Positions 1 to 7,791 are shown, numbered from the stretch's first letter. The stretch is 13,059 bases of DNA from Candidatus Zixiibacteriota bacterium (GCA_022570975.1 JACZYS010000048.1:1-13059); one strand, 5' to 3'. Made by a program: numbers and translations. The notes: generated from the letters alone by a model not told the origin.

Positions 1-3
1 GCC

Positions 4-19
4 CATGTATAGTCTCCCT
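4..19 (-). promoter_or_regulatory. Ribosome binding site and start codon of a phage gene cut by the window edge
   Basis: Read on the minus strand, an AGGGAG Shine-Dalgarno-like hexamer (14-19) sits seven bases before an ATG (4-6), 61 bases after the stop of the capsid ORF. Only two codons (Met-Gly) lie in the window, so the product cannot be named. The position just downstream of a major capsid gene would suit a small head-completion or structural gene. The ribosome site is good, but with so little sequence this remains tentative. Confidence 0.35.
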
Positions 20-67
20 GTGCCTAGCGACTAGTGGGGTTGTTTGTTTGCCTGACTCCACCCGGGA

Positions 68-1045
68 TTAGGCGGTGATCAGATCGATCAGCGAGCCATG
101 CGCATTGCAGCGGTCGGATGCGAGTTGACACCACGTAACAATCTGGAAGTTCCGCTTGTCACCCGAGCTTGCGAGCTCGATGACGCGCGCCATTAGCGCT
201 GGAGTCGCGGCCAGCCCAGCTTGCTCCTGTGGAGTACCTGCGATCGGAATCATTCCGACTGCGCGGCCTTTGACCGGAACGCTCGGCGGCAGATTGTAGA
301 TGCCGATATGATCCGTGTTCAAGAATCCGATCTTGTCATTCGGATGGTCCTTGTCTTTGAACATCGGGATCCCGTTGACTTCGAGGGCCTGCCAACCGCC
401 ATCGAGCTTGATTTGCTCGCCACGGATGTACACGTCCTGTAGGTAGCGCTTTTCGGGGGCCACCAGATTTGCGTAGGCCCGCCACTGACGCGGCGACGTG
501 ATGAGCAAGTCGGGGATCAAACCCGAGGCGATGTAGATATCCTCCAACGTCTCCTCGAGTAGATCGATGGTGAGTGCGCGCGGGACTCCGCCGTTGGCGT
601 TCTCGTTGGACGCCCAGGACGTATTCACAGCACGGTCAATGGTGGCATAGGTGCCGGTGGTATCGAGCGGCCCGGACGGGTTGTACAGACCGTTGATCAA
701 CGTCCCGGTGCCAGCCCCAAGCATCAACTCGGAGTTGAGAATCTTCGCCGTGCGATCGGCCGCGTCGGTCAACTTCTTCAGGAACAGGTTGGCCAGTTCG
801 GTCCGACTGGACACACTGGCAGACTCGGCAAGCGCGGTAACGGCGAACGCATCGCCGTAGATGGCCCATGCAAGAATGGCTGGCACTTCGCTGTCGTTGT
901 TGAAGACAGTGACATCCTCGCCATCGGCGAAATTCTGGCCGGTCGCAGTGCCGAAGGTGGCGTCAAAGGCCACGTTCTTGCCGATGCCCATCATCTTCAT
1001 GAGCAGATTGAGCAGGACCGCTGAACGGTTCTCCTGTCGGGCAGC
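68..1045 (-). pseudogene. Phage major capsid protein (HK97-fold type likely), N-terminus missing
   Basis: Residues 314-638 of the chimeric frame resemble phage major capsid (coat) proteins, which build the icosahedral head. Visible hallmarks are an N-arm-like start (RQENRSAVLLNLLMKMMG), a stretch rich in Ala/Ser/Thr with SVSSRTELANLFLKKLTDAA, a middle segment ITSPRQWRAYANL, a WQALEVNGIPMFKDKD segment where capsid families keep a 'G(I/V)P(V/I)..D' turn, and a C-terminal strand NFQIVTWCQLASDRCNAHG close to the usual end of such proteins. About 325 residues are present, near full length for the mature part; the real start and any N-terminal delta or scaffold domain are absent because the frame runs into a bacterial gene. 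The stop codon is natural and a further gene start follows on the left. GC content and codon use differ from the rest of the window. The family call is by pattern recognition only; the fold subgroup is uncertain. Confidence 0.7.
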
Positions 1046-1984
1046 TCTTGTTAATCTTTTTTCTTTGACAGAGGCACCAAATTCAGAGGTTAAGTTAAAC
1101 ATATGTAAAGCTCCCAGGTCCCGGTCAACCACAACGTAATCAAAAGAGAGCATATTGTAGTTGAGTCCCAGTCCATAGGAAAGATTGTTATGGTTTAGTC
1201 CGCCTCTGATAAAGAGAAGGTTTTGAAACTGATATTCAATACCAAGAGATAAGGTTGGATCCATAAAATCTGTCTTGGAAAAAGCAGCCGAGACTAAAGC
1301 CGAGTGCTCCGACTGCTGAGTTGGCAGGAAAGTAGCAGAAAGACCAAAGTCAATCCGGTATGGATATTTCACAACTTCATCAGCCAGTCTTATTCCAGGT
1401 CTAATTAAATTCTGTCCGTTAATTACCACTGCAAGGTCTTTGAATTTCCAGAAATTTATATCCCAGTTTCTTCCCACAGAAAGATTTATTCCCGGAGACG
1501 ATGTTGAGACATAATTGTCTATAGAGTGATGTTCAAACATGATCGCCAGACCAAAGTCGTAGCTTACAAAACTTCGCCCATAAGCAAGATAAACACCAAG
1601 CCTGTTGTCAGAGAATTCTCCCAGACGAAGATTGTTGACATCTCTTTTTTCTATACCATCAACACCGAGTCGGAATATCCCAATTCCAAATGTGCCAAAA
1701 TCTATTGTCGGATATACCGCTCCCAGATACTGGTATGAGACATCACTGGCAAAAAGCCTGCTGTGAAAGCCGCCCAAACTGAATCTATCCGCATGAACCA
1801 GTGAAGATGCATTCCAGAATGGTGCTGTCCAGTTGCTGCTTCTGGCAATGTTTGCTCCGCCAAGGGCAATATCTCTGGCACCTGCTCCCAATGAAAACGG
1901 TGACTCTGTTCCGGCACCATCAGATGCAGCAGAATGCTGGGCAAAAAACAGTAACCATATAATTGGCAACAGCAATTTTTTCAC
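68..1984 (-). CDS. Chimeric ORF: PorV-like outer-membrane barrel joined in frame to a phage major capsid protein
   Basis: This is one uninterrupted 638-codon frame starting with GTG (1984) and ending with TAA (68-70), made of two unrelated halves. Residues 1-313 are a signal peptide plus a PorV/UPF0164-type beta barrel. Residues 314-638 are most of a tailed-phage major capsid protein. The join coincides with a change from about 40-50% GC to about 58-60% GC and from A/T-rich codons (AGA TTA ACA AGA) to G/C-rich codons (GCC CGA CAG GAG AAC). No known biology joins these families. The likeliest explanation is an assembly or amplification chimera that happened to stay in frame; annotation as a single functional protein would be misleading. 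The two halves are described separately below. Confidence 0.85.
   Translation of the reverse strand: MKKLLLPIIWLLFFAQHSAASDGAGTESPFSLGAGARDIALGGANIARSSNWTAPFWNASSLVHADRFSLGGFHSRLFASDVSYQYLGAVYPTIDFGTFGIGIFRLGVDGIEKRDVNNLRLGEFSDNRLGVYLAYGRSFVSYDFGLAIMFEHHSIDNYVSTSSPGINLSVGRNWDINFWKFKDLAVVINGQNLIRPGIRLADEVVKYPYRIDFGLSATFLPTQQSEHSALVSAAFSKTDFMDPTLSLGIEYQFQNLLFIRGGLNHNNLSYGLGLNYNMLSFDYVVVDRDLGALHMFNLTSEFGASVKEKRLTRAARQENRSAVLLNLLMKMMGIGKNVAFDATFGTATGQNFADGEDVTVFNNDSEVPAILAWAIYGDAFAVTALAESASVSSRTELANLFLKKLTDAADRTAKILNSELMLGAGTGTLINGLYNPSGPLDTTGTYATIDRAVNTSWASNENANGGVPRALTIDLLEETLEDIYIASGLIPDLLITSPRQWRAYANLVAPEKRYLQDVYIRGEQIKLDGGWQALEVNGIPMFKDKDHPNDKIGFLNTDHIGIYNLPPSVPVKGRAVGMIPIAGTPQEQAGLAATPALMARVIELASSGDKRNFQIVTWCQLASDRCNAHGSLIDLITA
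1036..1056. other. Compositional breakpoint (probable chimeric joint)
   Basis: Left of here the minus-strand frame uses mostly G/C-ending codons; right of here it uses codons such as AAA, TTA, AGA and ACA. Sample lines counted by hand give 35/60 and 36/60 GC at 481-540 and 841-900, against 30/60 and 24/60 at 1261-1320 and 1381-1440. The protein changes family at the same place, between Arg313 (AGA) and about Gln317 (CAG). No inverted repeat, target-site duplication or integrase-type site is visible, which argues against a transposition or prophage boundary. Confidence 0.7.
1046..1984 (-). CDS. PorV/UPF0164-family outer-membrane beta-barrel protein, 3' end replaced by phage sequence
   Basis: Residues 1-313 of the chimeric frame. 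A signal peptide (MKKLLLPIIWLLFFAQHSAA, about 1-20) precedes the family signature at 31-62: GAGARDIALGGANIA followed by a Trp-Asn-Ala-Ser-Ser-Leu turn, typical of PorV/PorQ-like barrels. Alternating Gly/aromatic strands continue to a final barrel strand (HMFNLTSEFG, about residues 295-304), so the barrel looks nearly complete and only a short tail and the true stop are lost. PorV in type IX secretion collects secreted cargo carrying a C-terminal signal domain; many homologues in FCB bacteria have no assigned role. The GTG start overlaps the TGA of the upstream giant gene by 4 bases (GTGA, 1981-1984), implying translational coupling. That neighbour carries a C-terminal sorting-type domain, so a shuttle or anchor role is a reasonable inference. 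Confidence 0.75.
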
Positions 1985-2280
1985 CTGACCACCGCAATCT
2001 TTCTGTTAAAACTCTCAATTTTACCTGAGAGATAACGAGCTGTTATTCGGCAGTAATAAGTTCCCGGGTGCACTGTCTGCCCTGAACTGTTTATTGCATT
2101 CCATCGGTCGCTCTTATGAACTCCCGCGGCTCTGAAGGAATTATTGACCAGCGAGAGAACTTTTTCACCGGTTATTGTAAATAACTCGATATCAATATTT
2201 GCATCTTCATCAAGAACAAATCCAATAACCGTACTTCCCCCGTTAGGATTAAAGGGGTTAGGGAAATTTGTGTAAGAATT
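1981..2280 (-). other. C-terminal FlgD-like / T9SS-type sorting domain of the giant protein
   Basis: About 100 residues. The order of elements is typical: an NFPNPFNP proline turn, a strand ST-V-I-GFVLDEDA, a strand IELFTITGEKV, the turn AGVHKSDRWNAINSSG, the strand PGTYYCRITA, and a basic end RKIAVVR. Such domains are removed or used as membrane-anchoring signals by type IX secretion in Bacteroidota. Many candidate phyla have the domain, but no other T9SS component is visible here except the PorV-like gene, so its use as a true secretion signal is inferred. Confidence 0.75.
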
Positions 2281-5200
2281 CTCAAGTCCCAGACTTGTAA
2301 CCGAAAGCTCTGCTGACAAAAACGGATAAGTATAATTGCCGGCCAAAACAAATATACTGTTAAGCAGGTTTTTGTCATACAGATCAATAAAGCTGGAATC
2401 TGCAAACTCAAGAAAATAATTCCCTTCTTTGGCATTATTCTTCATCTTTGCTTTAAGCTCAATAGATTCTGAGGCACCTAATGAAATCGGATACCCCAGG
2501 GGAATTATCAACTTGACCGAGTCACCGGATAAGATGGAGTCCACCGCGACTAAATTGTTGTCCAAATACAAACTGACCGTTTCAAAAACCAGAGCTGAAT
2601 TAACAGCAACCACAGTTGTGGCCGTTCTTTCTTTCATACCGGCGATGATAGAATTTATGACAACATCTCCAACCGGACTTGCACCCTGATAAGAAATTTC
2701 TCCGGTCAATACTATGACATCGCTTTCGCCGCCATAAGTGATTTCCACAGTGGATGAATTGTTATTATAAAGTGGCCGGCCGGCCGGCAGAAAAATGGAA
2801 GTGGCTAAAGTGGTAAAGGGAAGAGTTGCCGGGCATCCGCTGTTAATGTAGAAGGTCTTGCTGCTGGCTGTATCGGTCTGGTCAATAATAGTGATATCGT
2901 TATTATTTTGTAACTCCAATATGAAATGGTCATATGGTGCGTCAGATTCAATATCGGCCGAAAGAGTCATATCAATTGAATCACCGGGGTTTAAAACAAT
3001 CCCCGACCCGCCAATTTTGAAAAGAGCCGCGCCTCCCTGTAACTCAACAAAAGACTGATAATTAATGACACCACTGGAAAGACGATATCCAATCTTGTCA
3101 AAGAGCAGGCTTGGATTAAGCGGACTTCCCAGCGAGTCATATACTTGAATCAAGACCTCACTTACAATAACCGGAGAGTATTCATTGGGATATGGATAAC
3201 TGAAGTTAAATGAAATCAAATCAAGGCCGTCACTTCCGCCAACAATTGAAGACGGCAAATTAGATGTTACACAGGTGGCCAACTGCTGTGCCGGTTGCTT
3301 TAGTGTGGCCAATCCGCTGTTGATTGGAAAAACAGAGCCGGTGGCTAGTTTTGTGGTATCGGTAGATGTAATCAAAAGCAAACCGGAGCTTAAATCCCTG
3401 ACAACAAAAGAATTGCTATCTAAAATATTAAGCCCAAACTGTATGTACGGCGATGAGTTCTGCATCCAGACTTCAATAGTAATAGAGTCTTCCTGTTGTG
3501 GATTCAATGTCAGCGGAGCATTAAGGGCGATATCTAATGGTGTTGTTTGCGAAACCAGATTTGTCAGCTCGGCAATAATAGATTGCTGTCTTTTAATTAT
3601 CACCCGGTCAAACAAATTGGAAGGATCAGCCGGGTTTGAAAGCTCATCCAAAAATTGTATTGAGAGTGAAGTCAGCTGAATCTGTGAACTTCCTGAAAAT
3701 CCGGGATGACGAAGGTTCAACTGGGCCATTCTTACATCTGTCTGCCCATAATTTACGTAACTTGAAAAAATAGGCTGGTATGCCAAAACCATATTCTGTG
3801 AAGGAGTATCTATCCTGCAGGATGCGGTCGCCATCGGGAAAACTAATGTTGAGTCCAGATTTACTGAGCCGGAAGTATTCTTATCGGTCAAGTTTATCGC
3901 CTGAGCATTTTCTACCAACAACCTGAAATCTGAAACCGAGGCCGAGTCAGAAATATCTACAAACAGAATAAGGCTCTGAGTTTCTGACGGATGAACATAA
4001 AGGGGCTCTGAAAAAATAAATACAACCGAGCTCTCGGCCGGAACGGTATTCAATATGCTTAAGTTATTATCACCCGACGAAAGAACCATTCTGGAAAAAA
4101 CATCATTTGCTTTGACTAAAGAATCTGAACCGTTATCCACATTCAATATTATGGAATCAAGCCTGATCGTAGCGGTCGTTTGGAGACTGTCCGGGTGGAT
4201 AATATTTAAACTCAATGGAAATACATTAATCTGCCCTTTGGCAACCGAGGCCGGTACGGAATTAATGAACTGCACCTGTACTTGTGAGGGTGAAATCTGA
4301 ATGGTCACCGTCTCGGTACTGACAATTGCCGAGCTGTCATTTACAACGGTTGCAACAGCTAAAAGATCCCAGGAGATAACACCGGGCGAAATGCCACGAT
4401 AATAATATACAAACTCTATTGATTCTCCGGAATTCAAAGTAACCGGACCGCTTGAACTACTGTCTAAAACCAAGATCGTAGTGTCAATATAATTATTTAT
4501 CAATCCGTAAATTGAATCAAGCGCTGCAAAAGTTATATTGGTTACCGTAAATCTTAACTCAATCGGTTGTCCAACCGAATATGTTTCGTTAAGCGGGGTG
4601 TAGTTTACTCTCAAACCTGAACTTGAGATTAAAAATATACCGGTTCCAATAATTGGGGAATCAATCGGGCCATCGTTTTCGGACAAAAATTGACAGCCGT
4701 TTACAGGCAAAACAGCCCGAAAACTACTGCCCGGCTGGGCTGTAAGGGATATATCCCCAACAACCATAAGAATTACAGACTGTGTATCAATCTCCAGATT
4801 CAAGCTGTTGATAACCCAGACACCATTTACAAAACTGAAGAGACCTAAGAGAGAATCGGTCGCCTGGTATCTTGTATCTTGATTCAGATCTTTCCACAGC
4901 TCAAGTGTTGATATATCGGCTGTATCGGCAGTTCCCAGGTTTGCCAAAAACAGAGTGTTAAGAGTGTCGGTTAAAATTCCATTTGATGGCGGCTTAAATG
5001 CAAACAATACCTGATTGGAATCTCCCGGACTTAACGATTGTGACGGAATTGAAGCCTGAGTGTACTGTCTCTTGACGGAGCCGTCAATCAAAAGGTATCC
5101 ACCGCTGAAAAGCGGGAAATCACCATTTATTACAACCTCCGTTGAAAAACTGATATCAGAAATATTATTTATAGCAACAGCAAGTGAGTCTGAGTCGGTT

Positions 5201-7548
5201 ACGCCCAACGGAATATTGTTAACCACAAAAAAGAATGAAATTTCTTCGTTTGGCAAGTCTCTGTTGAGCCCGCTCAACTGCAAAGTGGAATCAAAAAAAG
5301 ATGCTGTTGTTAAGAGCTCATCGGATTCGTCAAACACCCTGTTATTGTTACTGTCAAAATATATTGAAATCTGACCCAGTTCATAACCGCTGTAAGCGAG
5401 TGAAACCTTTGACCTTGATACATTGGTCAGGGTAATAGACTGCAAAGTTTGACCGGGATCTGTATATCCGTTGTACATGGCAAAAGAGGTCAGGTTGTTG
5501 GCAGAACTTCCCGGATATATTAACTGGGTACTATTTGGAATTGAGATCATCGTTACCGCATTTGATGGAAACACCAGATGGGGGCTGGAATTTGTAACGG
5601 CCATATCATCCGGTCCGTCCAATCCCGACCAATAGAAAAGCGTTTTTGTTGGTATCTGAAGCTGGAATGTCCCTGCCTGGGAAATATTGAGGGCAATATC
5701 CGCCGTCACAATCAAATCTTCTCCGGAGGTATCAACTTTCATAAACAAAGCATCCATGATCCAACCGTTGACGTTTTCTGAAAATATGCCAATTAAAGGG
5801 TCATCAGCTGTGAAACCGTCACCGGTTAAGTCAATCCACAGTTTTAGCAAGCTGATAGCTTCTTTTTCATTTAAACTGCCGATATTCTGGAGCTCAATTT
5901 TCCTGAGCACATCAGCATCATAACCGTTGGAAGGAACGGTAAATTCCAAAACCGGCTGATTTACCTGGCCGGAATAAATATTTGAACCACCGGGAGCGTT
6001 TATCTTAATTCTTTCCGCAGGAAAAGAAACAATAGTGTGGTCAATTTCATTTTGTAAGGGAAAAGCTGACTCAAGTAAAACTGTTGGAGAAAAATATAAT
6101 CCTGCTGAATCATCAATGGCCAGATTCAGGTTATTTCCGTTACGCGCCTTTTCAAGGTTAACAGCCGCAGCTACTGTCAATAACAAATTACCGCCGAATC
6201 CGCCAATTGGAACTGAGTATAAATCTATGAGGACAGAGCCGTTAACTAATCGTCCACTACCTATCAAACTGTCTGAGATAGCTGCCACACCCATTTCACC
6301 ACCCAAATTCAAAAATATTAAAACCGAATCAATCTGACTGTCCAGCAGCTCCTGACTGGAAGGCTTAAAGTCTTCTGAAATTAACCGCAAACGCAGACTA
6401 TCCAGACCAATCACATTGGAATAACTGTTTGTAATTTCTAACCCAAAAATTGCGGCACTTGGATCTCCGGGAACTATTTCTTTGGGAGAAATAGAAAGAG
6501 CTTGAATTTCAACGACCTCATATGATACTATTGTAAAAGTATCTACAGCATCAAGCTGTATATCAATCGGCCCGTCGTTGGAGGAGCCTACCTCAAGTCC
6601 GTTTAAGGGAATTCCCAGTGAGACAGTTGCACTATTGAGCGGAAATTCTGATAGCTCAAGGGCTACATGAAACATGGTCATGCTGTCTATTAGCGGAACA
6701 GACAACCCGCTTCTCACCCATCTGCTTCCTGTAAATATCAGTTTTCCAATATAATTTTCGGTTTCAAAGCTCGTCCAAACATTATCTCCATTGTCAACAT
6801 ACAGAAGCAGAGAGTCAATGCCATCGCTTGGCAAACTTCCAAAATTCTCAACTGAGAACATTTTCAGGCTGTCGGCTTCATATCCGTTTCTCGGAATTGA
6901 AACGGTTAAGATGTTACGAAAAGAATCCTGAGGAGTAATGAATGTATTGCCAATGGGAGCAACAGAAATCTGATTGGCAATCATTCCATCTATAATAATC
7001 TCTCCAAAAGAATTGATTGTGTCATTGCCAATAAGAACTGTACCGGCGCCCATGAAAACATCACTCAATTTCCATAATTCAAAATCAAGGGAATCAGAAT
7101 CCCGAGGGTAATCTGAAATGTCACCGGTAAATAGAAAATTAATTTTTGATTCAATGGGAAAAAGAAGAGAGTCTATTGGAAAAAATATTATAGAGCTGTC
7201 AAATGGAAATTTTCCAAGTAATGAATCTCCAGGTGAATATAGAACATCGCCATCAAAATCTATGTACAGGGATATTGAATCTAAATTCGAGAACCCATCA
7301 AGTGTGCTTCCCTTAATTTTGCTTACATTCCTGACAGTAATTGATTCTAAGTATTTTTCGATTAGCAAATTGTTTTCAATGCGAAAGGCAAATAAAGAGA
7401 CATCATTTTCTCCCGGCAAAGCATGCTGATAACCAATGTGACGGTCAGAAATTTCAATGGCTACAATTGCAGCCACTCTGCTTGGAGCTGCAAAACTGCC
7501 GCTCAAGAAAAGCAGTAATAGAAATATGAGTATTTTACATTTTGACAT
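1981..7548 (-). CDS. Giant secreted repeat protein with C-terminal FlgD-like / type IX sorting-type domain
   Basis: An 1855-residue protein with ATG start at 7548 preceded by AGGA six bases upstream. A signal peptide (MSKCKILIFLLLLFLSGSFA, about 1-20) indicates export. I do not recognise a named family for the body, but its architecture is visible. Six repeats of about 158 residues (starting near 28, 195, 353, 517, 673 and 835) each carry an Asp/Asn-rich loop ending in Leu-(Ile/Leu)-Gly or similar, e.g. LWIDLTGDGFTADDPLIG near 569. An Ig-like segment lies at about 980-1085. Four repeats of a second kind follow (about 1085, 1240, 1423, 1574). The C-terminal domain (about 1757-1855) begins NFPNPFNP, contains AGVHKSDRW and a GTYYCRI strand, and ends KIAVVR, as in FlgD-like Ig domains and type A type IX secretion signals. 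It is probably a cell-surface or released structural or adhesive protein; no catalytic motif was seen. The downstream PorV-like gene overlaps its stop. Confidence 0.8.
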   Translation of the reverse strand: MSKCKILIFLLLLFLSGSFAAPSRVAAIVAIEISDRHIGYQHALPGENDVSLFAFRIENNLLIEKYLESITVRNVSKIKGSTLDGFSNLDSISLYIDFDGDVLYSPGDSLLGKFPFDSSIIFFPIDSLLFPIESKINFLFTGDISDYPRDSDSLDFELWKLSDVFMGAGTVLIGNDTINSFGEIIIDGMIANQISVAPIGNTFITPQDSFRNILTVSIPRNGYEADSLKMFSVENFGSLPSDGIDSLLLYVDNGDNVWTSFETENYIGKLIFTGSRWVRSGLSVPLIDSMTMFHVALELSEFPLNSATVSLGIPLNGLEVGSSNDGPIDIQLDAVDTFTIVSYEVVEIQALSISPKEIVPGDPSAAIFGLEITNSYSNVIGLDSLRLRLISEDFKPSSQELLDSQIDSVLIFLNLGGEMGVAAISDSLIGSGRLVNGSVLIDLYSVPIGGFGGNLLLTVAAAVNLEKARNGNNLNLAIDDSAGLYFSPTVLLESAFPLQNEIDHTIVSFPAERIKINAPGGSNIYSGQVNQPVLEFTVPSNGYDADVLRKIELQNIGSLNEKEAISLLKLWIDLTGDGFTADDPLIGIFSENVNGWIMDALFMKVDTSGEDLIVTADIALNISQAGTFQLQIPTKTLFYWSGLDGPDDMAVTNSSPHLVFPSNAVTMISIPNSTQLIYPGSSANNLTSFAMYNGYTDPGQTLQSITLTNVSRSKVSLAYSGYELGQISIYFDSNNNRVFDESDELLTTASFFDSTLQLSGLNRDLPNEEISFFFVVNNIPLGVTDSDSLAVAINNISDISFSTEVVINGDFPLFSGGYLLIDGSVKRQYTQASIPSQSLSPGDSNQVLFAFKPPSNGILTDTLNTLFLANLGTADTADISTLELWKDLNQDTRYQATDSLLGLFSFVNGVWVINSLNLEIDTQSVILMVVGDISLTAQPGSSFRAVLPVNGCQFLSENDGPIDSPIIGTGIFLISSSGLRVNYTPLNETYSVGQPIELRFTVTNITFAALDSIYGLINNYIDTTILVLDSSSSGPVTLNSGESIEFVYYYRGISPGVISWDLLAVATVVNDSSAIVSTETVTIQISPSQVQVQFINSVPASVAKGQINVFPLSLNIIHPDSLQTTATIRLDSIILNVDNGSDSLVKANDVFSRMVLSSGDNNLSILNTVPAESSVVFIFSEPLYVHPSETQSLILFVDISDSASVSDFRLLVENAQAINLTDKNTSGSVNLDSTLVFPMATASCRIDTPSQNMVLAYQPIFSSYVNYGQTDVRMAQLNLRHPGFSGSSQIQLTSLSIQFLDELSNPADPSNLFDRVIIKRQQSIIAELTNLVSQTTPLDIALNAPLTLNPQQEDSITIEVWMQNSSPYIQFGLNILDSNSFVVRDLSSGLLLITSTDTTKLATGSVFPINSGLATLKQPAQQLATCVTSNLPSSIVGGSDGLDLISFNFSYPYPNEYSPVIVSEVLIQVYDSLGSPLNPSLLFDKIGYRLSSGVINYQSFVELQGGAALFKIGGSGIVLNPGDSIDMTLSADIESDAPYDHFILELQNNNDITIIDQTDTASSKTFYINSGCPATLPFTTLATSIFLPAGRPLYNNNSSTVEITYGGESDVIVLTGEISYQGASPVGDVVINSIIAGMKERTATTVVAVNSALVFETVSLYLDNNLVAVDSILSGDSVKLIIPLGYPISLGASESIELKAKMKNNAKEGNYFLEFADSSFIDLYDKNLLNSIFVLAGNYTYPFLSAELSVTSLGLENSYTNFPNPFNPNGGSTVIGFVLDEDANIDIELFTITGEKVLSLVNNSFRAAGVHKSDRWNAINSSGQTVHPGTYYCRITARYLSGKIESFNRKIAVVR
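2560..4300 (-). repeat. Four diverged ~165-170-residue protein repeats of a second type
   Basis: In the C-terminal half of the giant protein a motif LF-D-(R/K)-(V/I) recurs near residues 1147 (NDVFSRM), 1310 (SNLFDRVII), 1480 (SLLFDKIGY) and 1652 (ALVFETVSLY), spaced 163-172 residues. Each copy also has a late segment with 'D..(S/T)' before a segment that in two copies reads INSG: AINLTDKNTSGS, FVVRDLSSG, ITIIDQTDTASS and FIDLYDKN. These copies lack the acidic loop of the N-terminal repeats and look like a separate beta-rich domain family. Confidence 0.6.
4842..7270 (-). repeat. Six diverged ~158-residue protein repeats with Asp/Asn-rich loops
   Basis: Within the giant protein the acidic loops begin near residues 94, 249, 410, 569, 726 and 884, a spacing of 155-161. 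Examples are YIDFDGDVLYSPGDSLLG (94), LYVDNGDNVWTSFE (249), IYFDSNNNRVFDESDELL (726) and LWKDLNQDTRYQATDSLLG (884). The third copy (near 410, IFLNLGGEMG) has lost most acidic residues. The D-x-D/N-x-D/N pattern recalls calcium loops of dockerin or EF-hand type, but only one loop occurs per repeat. Flanking strands such as 'P(S/R)NGY.AD.L' and 'I.L.N.G' recur between copies. The repeats are visible at protein level only, so they are old. Confidence 0.7.
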
Positions 7549-7791
7549 TTTTTGTCCTGATAATTTGTATATTGGAGATTATCGGAAATTGCTGATTTTT
7601 CATTAGCAACGGGTTGTAAATCAATAACTTCCATGCTTTTTGAGATCAGATACACATAGACAAGAATCAATCAGAATTTAAATAGCCTAAGTCAATGTTT
7701 CACAACCGCATACAATTTGAGGCAAACCTCTTGTCATTTAACGGTATATGTGATAACTTTGAGCCTGACCAACAAAAAGCGAGGAGAGAAA
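7549..7791. promoter_or_regulatory. Divergent promoter region between the surface operon and the DUF885 operon
   Basis: A 243-bp AT-rich gap separates the two outward-facing genes and must hold promoters for both. On the plus strand TTGTCA (7731-7736) followed by TAACTTTG (7754-7761) could be read either as a sigma-70-like pair with 17-base spacing or as a Bacteroidota-type -7 element (TAnnTTTG) with a degenerate upstream element. It lies about 30 bases before the DUF885 start. I found no convincing promoter for the minus-strand gene and no clear operator palindrome or riboswitch-like fold. The ORF frame entering the DUF885 gene is open from 7717, but that part looks non-coding. Confidence 0.4.

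Noticed and set aside
1..1045. Prophage integrated next to the PorV-like gene
   Set aside because: Integration boundaries do not normally fall inside a capsid gene, and there is no att-like repeat, integrase or tRNA; a chimera explains the data better.
861..1139. 92-codon plus-strand ORF across the compositional breakpoint
   Set aside because: It is antisense to both halves of the chimeric frame and bridges two unrelated sequences, so it cannot be a real gene.
2774..2789. Palindromic GGCCGGCC-containing tract in an otherwise AT-rich gene
   Set aside because: It encodes an ordinary Pro-Ala-Gly-Arg-Pro stretch in frame and stands alone, with no repeat partner elsewhere in the window.
3275..3679. 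134-codon plus-strand ORF opposite the giant gene
   Set aside because: It lies wholly antisense to a well-supported repeat domain, has no ribosome site and its translation shows no recognisable domain; the same holds for the other plus-strand frames inside 2429-7429.
7717..7791. Upstream extension of the DUF885 frame as the true start
   Set aside because: No ribosome site precedes it, its residues do not resemble a signal sequence, and it would place the clear signal peptide internally.
7549..7791. Riboswitch or small RNA in the divergent gap
   Set aside because: No extended stem, terminator or conserved riboswitch core was seen by eye.
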